A stretch of DNA of 23,293 nucleotides from NCBI GenBank assembly GCA_964505555.1, contig CAZDIO010000153.1, positions 1-23,293 of the forward strand, given 5' to 3'. The position numbers and the translations under genes were made by a program. Shown here piece after piece: positions 6,499-14,546 of the stretch (position 1 is its first letter; every line of letters begins with the position of its first letter). The notes under the pieces are model-generated. The model was not told where the DNA came from. It did not search any database and saw only the letters and a program-made list of their open reading frames with translations. The stretch is from CAZDIO01 sp964505555 (GTDB lineage Bacteria; Bdellovibrionota_C; UBA2361; SZUA-149; CAZDIO01).

Positions 6499-8511
6499 AT
6501 GAGTGATAAACTAGTTCTTGCAGCAAATACTATTCGGATGCTTGCCGCGGATGCGGTGGAGAAGGCAAATTCTGGTCATCCAGGAATGCCGATGGGAGCT
6601 GCTGATTATGGCGTCGTACTTTTTCTAAAGCACCTCAACTTCAACGGTGCCGATCCGCAATGGCTGAATCGAGATCGTTTTGTGCTCTCAAATGGGCATG
6701 GCTCGATGTTTCTCTATGGAATGCTCCATCTGTGTGGATATGATGTAAGCCTGGAAGATATTAAGAACTTCAGGCAGTGGGAAAGTAACACTCCTGGGCA
6801 TCCTGAGGTTCATGTAACTCCTGGCGTGGAGTGTACGACCGGTCCGCTTGGGCAGGGAATTTCAAACGCAGTGGGAATGGCGATTGGGCAGAAGCTCTTA
6901 GCAGCGCGCTATAACACACCGGACTTTTCAATCATTAATCATAAAGTATTTTGTTTTGTAGGTGATGGTTGTTTGATGGAGGGTATCAGTAGCGAATCTT
7001 CTTCAATTGCCGGGCACCTAGCACTTGATAACCTTATTGTCATCTACGACGATAACCACATTAGTATCGCAGGACATACAAAGCTTGCGTTTACTGAGGA
7101 CGTTTGTAAGCGCTACGAGGCCTATGGGTGGCACACGGAAAAAATTGATGGTCATGATTTTGAGGCGATTGATCGAGCGCTTGCAGGCGCTGTAAGTCGC
7201 AAAGGAAAACCAACTCTTATCGCGGCAAGAACGATTATCGGTAAAGGAAGTCCAAACAAAGCTGATACCCATGATGTTCATGGAGCACCGCTAGGAAAGA
7301 AAGAGCTTGAGAGTACCAAGCAGGCACTCGGGTGGCCTTTAGAGCCAACTTTTTATATCCCAAAGGAGGTAAGCGAGCTTTTCCAAAAACGCATTACTGA
7401 GCTCAAAGCAAAATATAATCAGTGGCGAGATTCATTTCAAAAATGGGAAAAAACTAATCCACAAAAAGCAACCGAGCTAAAAGCGCAACGAGAGCTGTCT
7501 GTTCCAAAAGATATTCAGCAAAAGTTTTTAGAGGCAGTAAAACCTGCGGTAGCAAACTCTACGCGCAAGCTCTCGGGGGCAGTGCTTCAGGTAGCATCTC
7601 GTGAAGTTGGTGCATTAATTGGAGGCTCTGCAGATCTCGAACCCTCTACGTTAACCCTCATTAAAGATTCTACGGATATAAATGCACAATCTTTTACCGG
7701 AAAGAATTTACGGTTTGGTGTAAGGGAGCATGGAATGGGAGCGATTATGAATGGACTTGCCTGTTACGGCTCGTTTATTCCTTACGGCTCGACGTTTCTT
7801 TGCTTCTCTGATTACATGCGTCCCGCAATACGTCTTGCAGCTCTTTCGCATCTACCGGGATTGTTTATTTTTACTCACGATAGTGTATTTCTCGGAGAGG
7901 ATGGACCAACCCATCAACCAATTGAGCACCTTGCAGCACTTCGTTTGATTCCAAACCTCTATGTGCTTCGTCCAGGGGATGGAGCAGAAACGGCAATTTG
8001 TTATGAGATTGCACTGACCCGTCGAAATGGCCCCTGTGCTTTAATTTTTACAAGACAAAATCTGGAGCCAATTGAAAGAAAAAATGGGTTTGATTTTAAT
8101 GAGATTAAACGTGGTGCGTATACCGTTTATGAATCAGCTCTCAAGACGAAAAATCCTGATGTAGTAATTATCGCTACCGGCTCAGAACTTCCGCTTGCGG
8201 TTGCTGCTGCAAAATTATTACCTGCTGAGACCTCACTGCGAGTGGTTTCAATGCCGTGTTGGGAGCTTTTTCAAGAGCAGCCCACGGACTATCATCAGGC
8301 GCTTATTCCTAAAGACTCAAAGAAAGTTACGATTGAAGCTGGACATACCCTTACCTGGCCAGGAATGATTGATGGCGACCCTGCTCAAACACTCTGTATT
8401 GGGATTAATCGTTTTGGGGCATCCGCTCCTGCAGAGGTCATTGCAGACCATCTCGGTCTTACCAAAGAAAAAGTCGCAGCGAGAATTAAGGAATTTTTAG
8501 CAAATCGGTGA
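6499..8511 (+). CDS. tkt: Transketolase
   Basis: Thiamine-diphosphate enzyme that moves two-carbon ketol units between sugar phosphates in the non-oxidative pentose phosphate pathway (and the Calvin cycle where present). All family landmarks are visible: NSGHPGMPMGAADYG near the N-terminus and the ThDP/Mg motif GDGCLMEGISSESSSIAGH ending in YDDNHISIAG. The loop GKGSPNKADTHDVHGAPLG, the pyrimidine-domain FGVREHGMGAIMNG and EDGPTHQPIEHLA also appear. At 670 aa it is the standard length of a full single-chain transketolase. ATG start after a purine-rich leader. Its stop overlaps the GTG start of the TPR gene (GTGA), so the two are translationally coupled. Confidence 0.97.
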   Translation: MSDKLVLAANTIRMLAADAVEKANSGHPGMPMGAADYGVVLFLKHLNFNGADPQWLNRDRFVLSNGHGSMFLYGMLHLCGYDVSLEDIKNFRQWESNTPGHPEVHVTPGVECTTGPLGQGISNAVGMAIGQKLLAARYNTPDFSIINHKVFCFVGDGCLMEGISSESSSIAGHLALDNLIVIYDDNHISIAGHTKLAFTEDVCKRYEAYGWHTEKIDGHDFEAIDRALAGAVSRKGKPTLIAARTIIGKGSPNKADTHDVHGAPLGKKELESTKQALGWPLEPTFYIPKEVSELFQKRITELKAKYNQWRDSFQKWEKTNPQKATELKAQRELSVPKDIQQKFLEAVKPAVANSTRKLSGAVLQVASREVGALIGGSADLEPSTLTLIKDSTDINAQSFTGKNLRFGVREHGMGAIMNGLACYGSFIPYGSTFLCFSDYMRPAIRLAALSHLPGLFIFTHDSVFLGEDGPTHQPIEHLAALRLIPNLYVLRPGDGAETAICYEIALTRRNGPCALIFTRQNLEPIERKNGFDFNEIKRGAYTVYESALKTKNPDVVIIATGSELPLAVAAAKLLPAETSLRVVSMPCWELFQEQPTDYHQALIPKDSKKVTIEAGHTLTWPGMIDGDPAQTLCIGINRFGASAPAEVIADHLGLTKEKVAARIKEFLANR

Positions 8512-10112
8512 GCGCTCTCTCTCCTGAGATAGTAAACATAGCCAAGCGTTTTTCACGCGATTGGTCGTTACGCACTGAAGAAGCTCCCGTGCTCTCTCTT
8601 GATTTTAGTTGGCCCTCCGTTGGCATTCTTGATCTCCTTACCTTTCATATTCGAGGGGAGAATGAGGTGAGTGCGGAAGATAGAAAGATTATCAAAGGTG
8701 CTTCCGCATATCTTGCGGTAATGGCATTTCAGTGTTGGGAAGCGTTTGAAGTTTCTGTGGTTGCTGGAGAAAACGATGATGGGATTTTTCTTAAGGCTGA
8801 AAGAGATGGAAAGACCCTTCTCTTTATAGCAATTGAACAGTCTTTATTTCGGATATTAAAAGATCCCCCATATCCATTTCCCGTTATCGGCAGTAGTGAG
8901 CGTGCGGTGCTTCCGGATCATAACTACCTGAGTCTCTTTGGTATCGGGTTAATGACCGGCCTTTCTCCCTATGCTGAAGGGGAATGGGCAAACGAAGGGA
9001 TTGAAGCTCGTGCTGCAGATACTGAAAAAACGGTGAGAGTTCTTGCCAAGTCAACTGCGGAACACTTTGGAAGACTCCTTCCCGGTGAGCAGCTTGGTCA
9101 GGTGGCGGAACTCTATCTTTCTAATCTGATCTATCCCCCAGTAATGATCGGTGAGCCACTCCCTGGACTTCAAGCGGTACGAGGAATCTTGGCATTTCTT
9201 AAAGAATATAATCTTCCTGCTCACGCTGTTTTGGAGCTTTCTAAGAGTTTTGCTTGTTCGCCCGATGAACTTATCTCTACTGCTGGACTTTCTTTTTATT
9301 CGGCGATGGTCGATAGCGGTGCGGGTTTGGAAGCGATATCCAAGCAAGTTCTTTCGGTAACACAAACCCTTGGGAACTCCGTTGGCCTTCTTCGGGGAAC
9401 AATGATTGAGGTCAGAAACTCTTTAAATCTTTTTGGAGATTGGATTTCTGAAGAGGAGCTTACAAAAGGTGGAGAACTTCGTGCAAAACTTGAAATTCAG
9501 TTAGGATTTCTTCCCTGGTTGAAGCTTCCGATGAAGCGCTTAAAAGACAAGAAATTAAAACCTCTTCTTCAAGCACTCTCTCTCTTTGATTTAAATGGCG
9601 CAGTGAAAATATTAGATGAGATTCTTAGCGAGTCACCAAGTGATATCGATCTTCGAATTCAGCGCACGTACCTCGATCTCGCACAAGGAGATCCCGTAAA
9701 AGGTTGCGAGGAGCTTAAAAAACTTCTCAGTGAGCCTGGTGCAGAAAATGAAGCGCTTCTTTTTCACCTCTGGGGGCTTGCAGAGCTAAGCCTTGAGAAG
9801 AATGAGCAGGCGTTACTTCGTTTTAAAGAAGCGTTTCAATTACGAGACACAGAGCTTCTTCGGAAGGCAGAAAAAGCAAATAACTTCGCCTGGGCGCTTA
9901 TTCTCATGGAGCGTTATGACGAAGCGCTTCCCTATCTTGATCTGGCGATTAAAGAAGATTATGCCCCTGTAACGGCGCTTCTCAATAAAGCGTATGTAGC
10001 GAGACTGCTCAATCAAGAGCAGGTGGTAAAGAGTTGTGAGGAGCAGTTGTTGAAGTTGGCTCCTACCGATCGACGGGTGTTTCGAAATCTCATGCTTCAA
10101 CAGACGTTGTAA
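8508..10112 (+). CDS. Large protein with C-terminal TPR repeats, coupled to transketolase
   Basis: I do not recognise the N-terminal 340 residues. They include a compact region with GDGIFLKAERDGKTLLFIA-like strands (about 85-110) and mixed helices, without signal peptide or membrane span. From about 365 to 530 the sequence is TPR-like: FDLNGAVKILDEILSESP, then AELSLEKNEQALLRFKEAFQ, NNFAWALILMERYDEALPYL, and a last repeat ending EEQLLKLAP. TPR arrays bind partner proteins. The GTG start overlaps the transketolase stop in a GTGA arrangement, and a binding-protein gene follows 13 bases downstream. The coupling suggests co-production in fixed ratio with transketolase. A direct functional link is inference. 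Probably cytosolic. Confidence 0.85.
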   Translation: MSALSPEIVNIAKRFSRDWSLRTEEAPVLSLDFSWPSVGILDLLTFHIRGENEVSAEDRKIIKGASAYLAVMAFQCWEAFEVSVVAGENDDGIFLKAERDGKTLLFIAIEQSLFRILKDPPYPFPVIGSSERAVLPDHNYLSLFGIGLMTGLSPYAEGEWANEGIEARAADTEKTVRVLAKSTAEHFGRLLPGEQLGQVAELYLSNLIYPPVMIGEPLPGLQAVRGILAFLKEYNLPAHAVLELSKSFACSPDELISTAGLSFYSAMVDSGAGLEAISKQVLSVTQTLGNSVGLLRGTMIEVRNSLNLFGDWISEEELTKGGELRAKLEIQLGFLPWLKLPMKRLKDKKLKPLLQALSLFDLNGAVKILDEILSESPSDIDLRIQRTYLDLAQGDPVKGCEELKKLLSEPGAENEALLFHLWGLAELSLEKNEQALLRFKEAFQLRDTELLRKAEKANNFAWALILMERYDEALPYLDLAIKEDYAPVTALLNKAYVARLLNQEQVVKSCEEQLLKLAPTDRRVFRNLMLQQTL

Positions 10113-10125
10113 TGTAAATGGCAAG

Positions 10126-11169
10126 ATGAACAACGTAAGATTATTACTTTTGATATTTTTATCTGTCTGCACGAGTATTCCTACAGCTTCTTCTGAGGCG
10201 CTTAAAGTTGGAATTATCTTACCGTTGACGGGGCATGGAGCAAGTCTCGGGGAAGCTGTAAAAAACGGAATTAACTTAGCTTACAAAAAACTTCCACCAA
10301 ACGAACAACAGCAACTCTTACTCTTCTATGAAGATGATCAATCTCAGCCGCAATTTGCAGTATCAGCATTTCAAAAACTTAAGACCACAGATGAAATTGA
10401 CGTGCTTCTTAACGCTTCTTCCACGACGGGGAAGGCGATCGCCCCTTTATCAGAACGTGCGAAAATAACCTTTTTATCCCTTGCCGTAGATCCGCTCATC
10501 TCTCGAGGAAGGCCACATACGTTTAACTTTTGGGTTACCCCAGAGAGACTTTCTGAACTTGCGGTAAAAGAGTGTCAGCTGCGCGGGTATAAGAGGATCG
10601 CCCTCGTTAGTACTATTCATGAAGGCACTCGAGCTTTGGTTGATGCCTTTTTAGAATCAAGTAAAGGTGAGTTCGAGATCGTGCTTCATGAACAATTCCC
10701 TCCAGAGATGAAGGACTTTAGAAGTTCTATTCTTCGACTGAAAGGAAAACAAAATATTGATGTGATTTTTAATCAACTCTACCTAGGACAACTTGGAGTT
10801 TTTTCAAAACAGGCAAGAGATCTTGGCCTTACACTCCCTTCGTTTGCACTGATCAATTACTCTGACCGGCGCGAGATCGAGATGGCTTCCGGCGCGCTCA
10901 GTGGGCAATGGTATATTGATAGCGCAGAACCGAAAGCAGAGTTTGTAAGAGAGTTTCGAAAAAACTATCCCAATAGCTCACTTCTTGGAGCAAGTAACGG
11001 ATATGATGTTTTAATGCTTCTTGCTTCCTGGATTCGAAAGAGGGAGAGAGGGGTGAGTTTTGTTAATTATCTTAGATCAGTAAAAGATTTTGAAGGTGTA
11101 ACGGGAGCTTTTTCTGCATCAGGAGATAATCGCTTTACCTTAGAAGCAGCGCTTAAGGTGGTTCCGTAA
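10126..11169 (+). CDS. Periplasmic binding protein, Leu/Ile/Val-type (Peripla_BP_6)
   Basis: Type I periplasmic binding protein of the branched-chain amino acid group. A hydrophobic signal peptide (RLLLLIFLSVCTSIPTASS, roughly residues 5-23) precedes the mature start LKVGIILPLTGHGASLGEAV, a hallmark opening of this family. NASSTTGKAIAPLSERAKI and a C-terminal GASNGYDVLMLLASW helix fit the two-lobe fold. There is no lipobox Cys at a suitable position, so it should be a free periplasmic protein. It lies 13 bases after the TPR gene in the same apparent operon, but no permease or ATPase gene is near. It may use a distant transporter or act as a sensory or lytic-enzyme-activating binding protein. 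The ligand is unknown. Confidence 0.88.
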   Translation: MNNVRLLLLIFLSVCTSIPTASSEALKVGIILPLTGHGASLGEAVKNGINLAYKKLPPNEQQQLLLFYEDDQSQPQFAVSAFQKLKTTDEIDVLLNASSTTGKAIAPLSERAKITFLSLAVDPLISRGRPHTFNFWVTPERLSELAVKECQLRGYKRIALVSTIHEGTRALVDAFLESSKGEFEIVLHEQFPPEMKDFRSSILRLKGKQNIDVIFNQLYLGQLGVFSKQARDLGLTLPSFALINYSDRREIEMASGALSGQWYIDSAEPKAEFVREFRKNYPNSSLLGASNGYDVLMLLASWIRKRERGVSFVNYLRSVKDFEGVTGAFSASGDNRFTLEAALKVVP

Positions 11170-11203
11170 ATATATCAAGGATGTACACAGTGACAGCGCT
11201 TTT

Positions 11204-11293
11204 ATTATTGAACACAGAGTTTCACAGAGGTAAGAGAAATTTTCATTAATTTTTAAACTCTGTGGATCTCTGTGAAACTCTGTGTTCAATAAT
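11204..11293. repeat. ACAGAG-type palindrome, copy 1
   Basis: Perfect 26-base arms: ATTATTGAACACAGAGTTTC... at 11204-11229 and its reverse complement at 11268-11293, with an AT-rich centre. It lies between the convergent stops of the binding-protein gene (11169) and engB (11301) and could form the 3' end hairpin of both transcripts. Related copies lie at 17501-17755 (interrupted), 19450-19485 (one arm) and 23182-23264. Confidence 0.92.
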
Positions 11294-11300
11294 TCTTAAT

Positions 11301-11933
11301 CTAATCAGACATCGATGTAGTAGAAAGTTGAAAGATAAGCTCGCGGAGTTCTTCGATTCCTTGTTTTTTTCCAGCGGTGCTCGTGCAGAGTAAATACTTG
11401 GGCGTAAAACCGAGTTTTTTTGTAAATTCTCCCATTCTTTTTTTTCTCTCCGTAGTGGAGAGTTTATCTACTTTGGTGAGCACTACGATGCAGTTCCCAT
11501 TTTCACCTAAGGAGGCAAGCCATTTCTCTTCTTCTCCAGGGTCTCGTCTGATATCAATGAGCAGCACCACGGTAGCAAGGTTTGGGCGTTTAAGAAGATA
11601 GCCCTCAATTAAATTCACCCATTCCTGTTTTAGGTTTTTTGGCACCCGCGCGTACCCATAGCCGGGGAGATCGACGAAATGGCAGATCGTTTTTTCCTTT
11701 GAGGGGAGGCGATAGACGACTTCAAAAAAATTAAGCATCTGAGTGCGTCCTGGAAGTTTGCTGGTTCGAGCAAGAGAGTGCGTGTTGCAAAGGGCGTTTA
11801 AGAGGCTTGATTTTCCTACATTGGAGCGACCAATGAACGCTACTTCAGGAATATGGCTTGCTTTTAAAAAAGAGAGCTTAGGAACAGACTCCAAAAATTT
11901 TGCAGTAAGAAATTGATAAGAAGTTGTTGTCAT
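11301..11933 (-). CDS. engB: Ribosome-biogenesis GTPase EngB/YsxC
   Basis: Essential small GTPase for assembly of the large ribosomal subunit. G motifs are intact: G1 GRSNVGKS (35-42), a TRTS/PGRTQ switch region, G3 DLPGYGYARV, G4 TKVDK and G5 TSTAGK. Length of 210 aa is typical. The ATG overlaps the ccmD stop (ATGA), so engB is the last gene of the ccm cluster and is probably co-translated from that mRNA. Its stop lies beside the 11204-11293 palindrome. Confidence 0.97.
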   Translation of the reverse strand: MTTTSYQFLTAKFLESVPKLSFLKASHIPEVAFIGRSNVGKSSLLNALCNTHSLARTSKLPGRTQMLNFFEVVYRLPSKEKTICHFVDLPGYGYARVPKNLKQEWVNLIEGYLLKRPNLATVVLLIDIRRDPGEEEKWLASLGENGNCIVVLTKVDKLSTTERKKRMGEFTKKLGFTPKYLLCTSTAGKKQGIEELRELIFQLSTTSMSD

Positions 11934-12109
11934 GCTCCATGAGCACGTTTTGTTACTTGCTCCTTCTCCTGAAGGAGGATCTCATTTTCTAAGAATGTTA
12001 ATACCTGCTCAAGTCTTTTTTGTTTGCGAACTACGGTTACTAAAAACAAAAAAAGAATGAGAAATATCGCTCCATATCCTAAGAAGAGATCTAATAATGT
12101 ATTAGGCAT
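11930..12109 (-). CDS. ccmD: CcmD-like small membrane protein
   Basis: A 59-residue protein with one membrane span (LGYGAIFLILFLFLVTVV, about 9-26) followed by a charged helix (RKQKRLEQVLTFLENEILLQ). This is the size and topology of CcmD, which helps release holo-CcmE from the CcmABC complex. The assignment rests mainly on position directly after ccmC, because CcmD sequences are poorly conserved. I chose the ATG at 12109, four bases after the ccmC stop and about 11 bases after AGGAG. A GTG at 12121 would add four residues but would sit on that Shine-Dalgarno site. It overlaps engB by four bases. Confidence 0.8.
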   Translation of the reverse strand: MPNTLLDLFLGYGAIFLILFLFLVTVVRKQKRLEQVLTFLENEILLQEKEQVTKRAHGA

Positions 12110-12113
12110 AATT

Positions 12114-12842
12114 CTAAGCACTCCTACGAACGGTCATTTGCTGAATATTTTCAATTTTCTTCTCTAAGAGCAGACCAGTTAACTCGATTGTCAGCAGCCA
12201 CAGGCTAAAGATCATTAAGCTCACCGTGGAAAGAAGAAGTCCATAAACAAAACGGATATCAACTAAACCCTGATTAGCGACAACTTCTGGGTGCAGTTGT
12301 TGGGTGTGATCAAGAAACTTAATCGAAAAAACTACGATCGGAACGTTGATTGCAATAAGGATGCCCAGGACCGCACTGTATTGAGCTTCTCGTTCATGAT
12401 GTTTTGCAAAGGCATGAAGAAGAAACGAAGAGAGCAGTAGTAGCCAAAGTATCAAAAAAGAAACCAGTCTCGGTTCCCAACGCCACCAGGTATTCCACGC
12501 TGAGTGTCCCCAAATCATTCCGCTTGCAAGAACGATGCTACAGAGAACAAAGCCGATTTTTGCAGAACCTCTTCCCAGGAGACCCCATTCCTTCTTTCCA
12601 GAAACGAGATAGAAGAGGCTAGAGAGAAAGAGGAGTCCGATCATCAAATACGAACTCATTGCTGCGCCAACATGAAAATAAAAAATTCTCTGAACAGCGC
12701 CCATCACCTGCTCGTTTGGAGCGATTACGAAAACAAAAAAGATACTGAGCAGGCAAAGAAGGAGCGAAGCACTGGGAATGAGTCGTCGCACCGCATAATT
12801 GCCAGTAAGAAACGGTAATGAAATAATTTTTTCTATCGCCAT
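12114..12842 (-). CDS. ccmC: CcmC, heme exporter / heme-handling protein
   Basis: Integral membrane protein of the HemeHandling family that attaches heme to CcmE in the periplasm. About six hydrophobic helices are visible. The tryptophan-rich motif lies in WGHSAWNTWWRWEPRLVSF, where the usual Asp after the last Trp is Glu. Conserved His residues flank it: FYFHVGAAMSSY near 50-60 and the LDHTQQLHPEV loop. Length of 242 aa is usual. The ATG at 12842 follows ccmB after a 69-base gap, the longest internal gap of the cluster, which shows no terminator. Confidence 0.95.
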   Translation of the reverse strand: MAIEKIISLPFLTGNYAVRRLIPSASLLLCLLSIFFVFVIAPNEQVMGAVQRIFYFHVGAAMSSYLMIGLLFLSSLFYLVSGKKEWGLLGRGSAKIGFVLCSIVLASGMIWGHSAWNTWWRWEPRLVSFLILWLLLLSSFLLHAFAKHHEREAQYSAVLGILIAINVPIVVFSIKFLDHTQQLHPEVVANQGLVDIRFVYGLLLSTVSLMIFSLWLLTIELTGLLLEKKIENIQQMTVRRSA

Positions 12843-12911
12843 AACAACATTCTCATTGGCAGTAAGGAGTTAAATTCCGCACCCTTTCTATACGTTAAGA
12901 GCTGCAAAAGT

Positions 12912-13598
12912 TCAACAGGTGCGATCTTTTATGAGGTATTCAAACAATACTGAAGAAATACAAAGAGAGATGATTGAGTATACAACGAGGAGCACGAACC
13001 AAAACTGACTCGTATTTATTACCCCAGTGAGAAGAACCTCACGAAGTAAAAATACAAAACCTGCAACGGGAGTAATGATCAGTGGAAAAAGAATCAATGG
13101 TAGGAGGATCTCAAGCGAACGTGAAAGAGCAGAGATCGCCGAAAGAAGAGTGCCAATGGAGACAAATCCAATACTCATCAAGAGCGAGAGGATTACTATT
13201 GAAAGGAAGTGAGAAAATACTGGCGCTCCGAAAAAAAGACCGTGAGTAAAGAGAGTAAAAAGCTGAAGAGTAAAGACAAAAAGGTAGTTATTGAGAAATT
13301 TTGAAAGATAGATCTGAAACGGATCGATACCGGTAAGAATAATTCCAGTTAGTGGTCGCTGCACATACTCTCCAGAGAAGGAATGATTGAGAGCGAGCAC
13401 ACCAGAAAAGAGGAAGATGATTACTAAAATCCCCGGGGTTACCTCACTCAGTTCACGCTCTCCAAAGCCGATCTGTCGAAAAGCAAAACTTGAGATGATC
13501 ACTAAAAGAAGTGAGAGCGAAAAAGAAGAGATTAAGATCTGCGGGGAGCGCCAGAGACAGGTAAAGTCTTTTTTTAAAAGCGAGATAAAAGGTTTCAT
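12912..13598 (-). CDS. ccmB: CcmB, ABC-type membrane subunit
   Basis: Membrane partner of CcmA in the CcmABCD complex, whose ATP hydrolysis drives release of heme-loaded CcmE. The 228-aa protein has about six hydrophobic helices, an N-terminal cytosolic LLKKDFTCLWRSPQ entry segment and the family-like ALNHSFSGEYVQRPLTGIIL loop. The ATG overlaps the ccmA stop by four bases (ATGA), so CcmA and CcmB are translationally coupled as expected for complex partners. Confidence 0.93.
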   Translation of the reverse strand: MKPFISLLKKDFTCLWRSPQILISSFSLSLLLVIISSFAFRQIGFGERELSEVTPGILVIIFLFSGVLALNHSFSGEYVQRPLTGIILTGIDPFQIYLSKFLNNYLFVFTLQLFTLFTHGLFFGAPVFSHFLSIVILSLLMSIGFVSIGTLLSAISALSRSLEILLPLILFPLIITPVAGFVFLLREVLLTGVINTSQFWFVLLVVYSIISLCISSVLFEYLIKDRTC

Positions 13599-14248
13599 CG
13601 ATGTCTTCTGTTTGCGATATTTTGTTGTTGAGGAAAAGTTTCTTCGGTAACTTTCCCCTGATCTAAGTGTAGCTGTCGAAACTCATCGTGGGCGATTAAT
13701 TCTTCATCATGCGCTGCAATCAGCAGTGTTCTTTTCTCGGCTCGATACTGCATCAGCATTGAAAGGACAATATCTCTTCCCTCTCGATCGAGGTGGGCAA
13801 AGGGCTCATCGAGAATGAGCACTTGTGGGTTGTGAAGAATCGTTCTTCCAAAGGATAAGCGTTTTAACATTCCTGGCGTATAGTCACAGACTTTTTTTTG
13901 TCTATGATGTTCAAGTCCCATCTGTTTTAAACAACGCAGGGCTTGATTCCTTGGATCTGGAAGTTGATAGAGATCTGCATAGAGAAGGAGATTTTCTAAA
14001 CCGGTAAGTTCTGTATAAAGAAAGCTATCGATAAGTAAAACTCCAAAGAGACATTTTTCGTGATAAGAAATTCGTCCCCGATCGGGTTTTGTAATACCGG
14101 CAAGGCAAGAAAGAAGTGTTGATTTCCCTGCCCCGTTTGCACCAAGAAAGAGAAGCGCTTCACCGCTTTTTACTTGAAAAGAAATATCTCGAAGCGCGAG
14201 CGTGGTCCCAAATGACTTCGAGAGCTTCTCAACCGTTATTAATGACAT
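13595..14248 (-). CDS. ccmA: CcmA, heme-exporter ATPase
   Basis: ABC ATPase of the CcmABCD complex. Walker A is GANGAGKST (36-44 from the chosen start), the signature region reads YTPGMLKRLSFGR instead of a classic LSGGQ, Walker B is QVLILDEPF, and the H-loop is AAHDEE. The open frame reaches upstream to 14365, but those extra 39 residues overlap the preceding gene and are not ABC-like. The ATG at 14248 (MSLITVEKLSKSFG) gives 217 aa, the normal family size. This start still overlaps the 3' end of the CcmI-like gene by 20 bases. Confidence 0.95.
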   Translation of the reverse strand: MSLITVEKLSKSFGTTLALRDISFQVKSGEALLFLGANGAGKSTLLSCLAGITKPDRGRISYHEKCLFGVLLIDSFLYTELTGLENLLLYADLYQLPDPRNQALRCLKQMGLEHHRQKKVCDYTPGMLKRLSFGRTILHNPQVLILDEPFAHLDREGRDIVLSMLMQYRAEKRTLLIAAHDEELIAHDEFRQLHLDQGKVTEETFPQQQNIANRRHR

Positions 14249-14546
14249 CTTGAATTTCTTTTGGTTTACTGCTGTGTGAGAGGGCGAGGTCTGAGATCTT
14301 AGTTTCAAGAAGTGCGCGCTCTTTCTGATAGTGCTCTTCAAGAAGTTTTCCAGTTCGAAAATCAAATTCGAGTTCTGTTAGTTCACGAAGGAAGAACTCT
14401 TTTTGTGCATGCGCTTCGTTCTCGGGGGAACTCTTGTCCTTTTCGTAAGCAGATTTTTTAAAAAAAGGAGTAAGCAGAAAGATGCTCACTCCGAGAGCCA
14501 AGATAAAAGTAAAAACAACCATCACCGCTTCGGGAAGTGCTGTCAT
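14229..14546 (-). CDS. Small CcmI/CcmH-like membrane protein
   Basis: A 105-residue protein with one N-terminal membrane span (VMVVFTFILALGVSIFLLTP, about 9-28). A charged cytosolic-looking coil contains ELTELEFDFRTGKLLEEHYQ. That phrase resembles the N-terminal domain of CcmI (the C-terminal part of long CcmH in E. coli), a helper presenting apocytochromes to CcmF. The TPR domain of full CcmI and the CxxC thiol domain of CcmH are both absent. It overlaps ccmF by four bases (ATGA) and ccmA by 20. The family name is a resemblance, not a proof; the position between ccmF and ccmA supports a Ccm role. Confidence 0.7.
   Translation of the reverse strand: MTALPEAVMVVFTFILALGVSIFLLTPFFKKSAYEKDKSSPENEAHAQKEFFLRELTELEFDFRTGKLLEEHYQKERALLETKISDLALSHSSKPKEIQDVINNG

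Noticed and set aside
14249..14365. N-terminal extension of CcmA
   Set aside because: The extra 39 codons overlap the preceding gene and show no ABC or targeting features; the ATG at 14248 gives the normal length.
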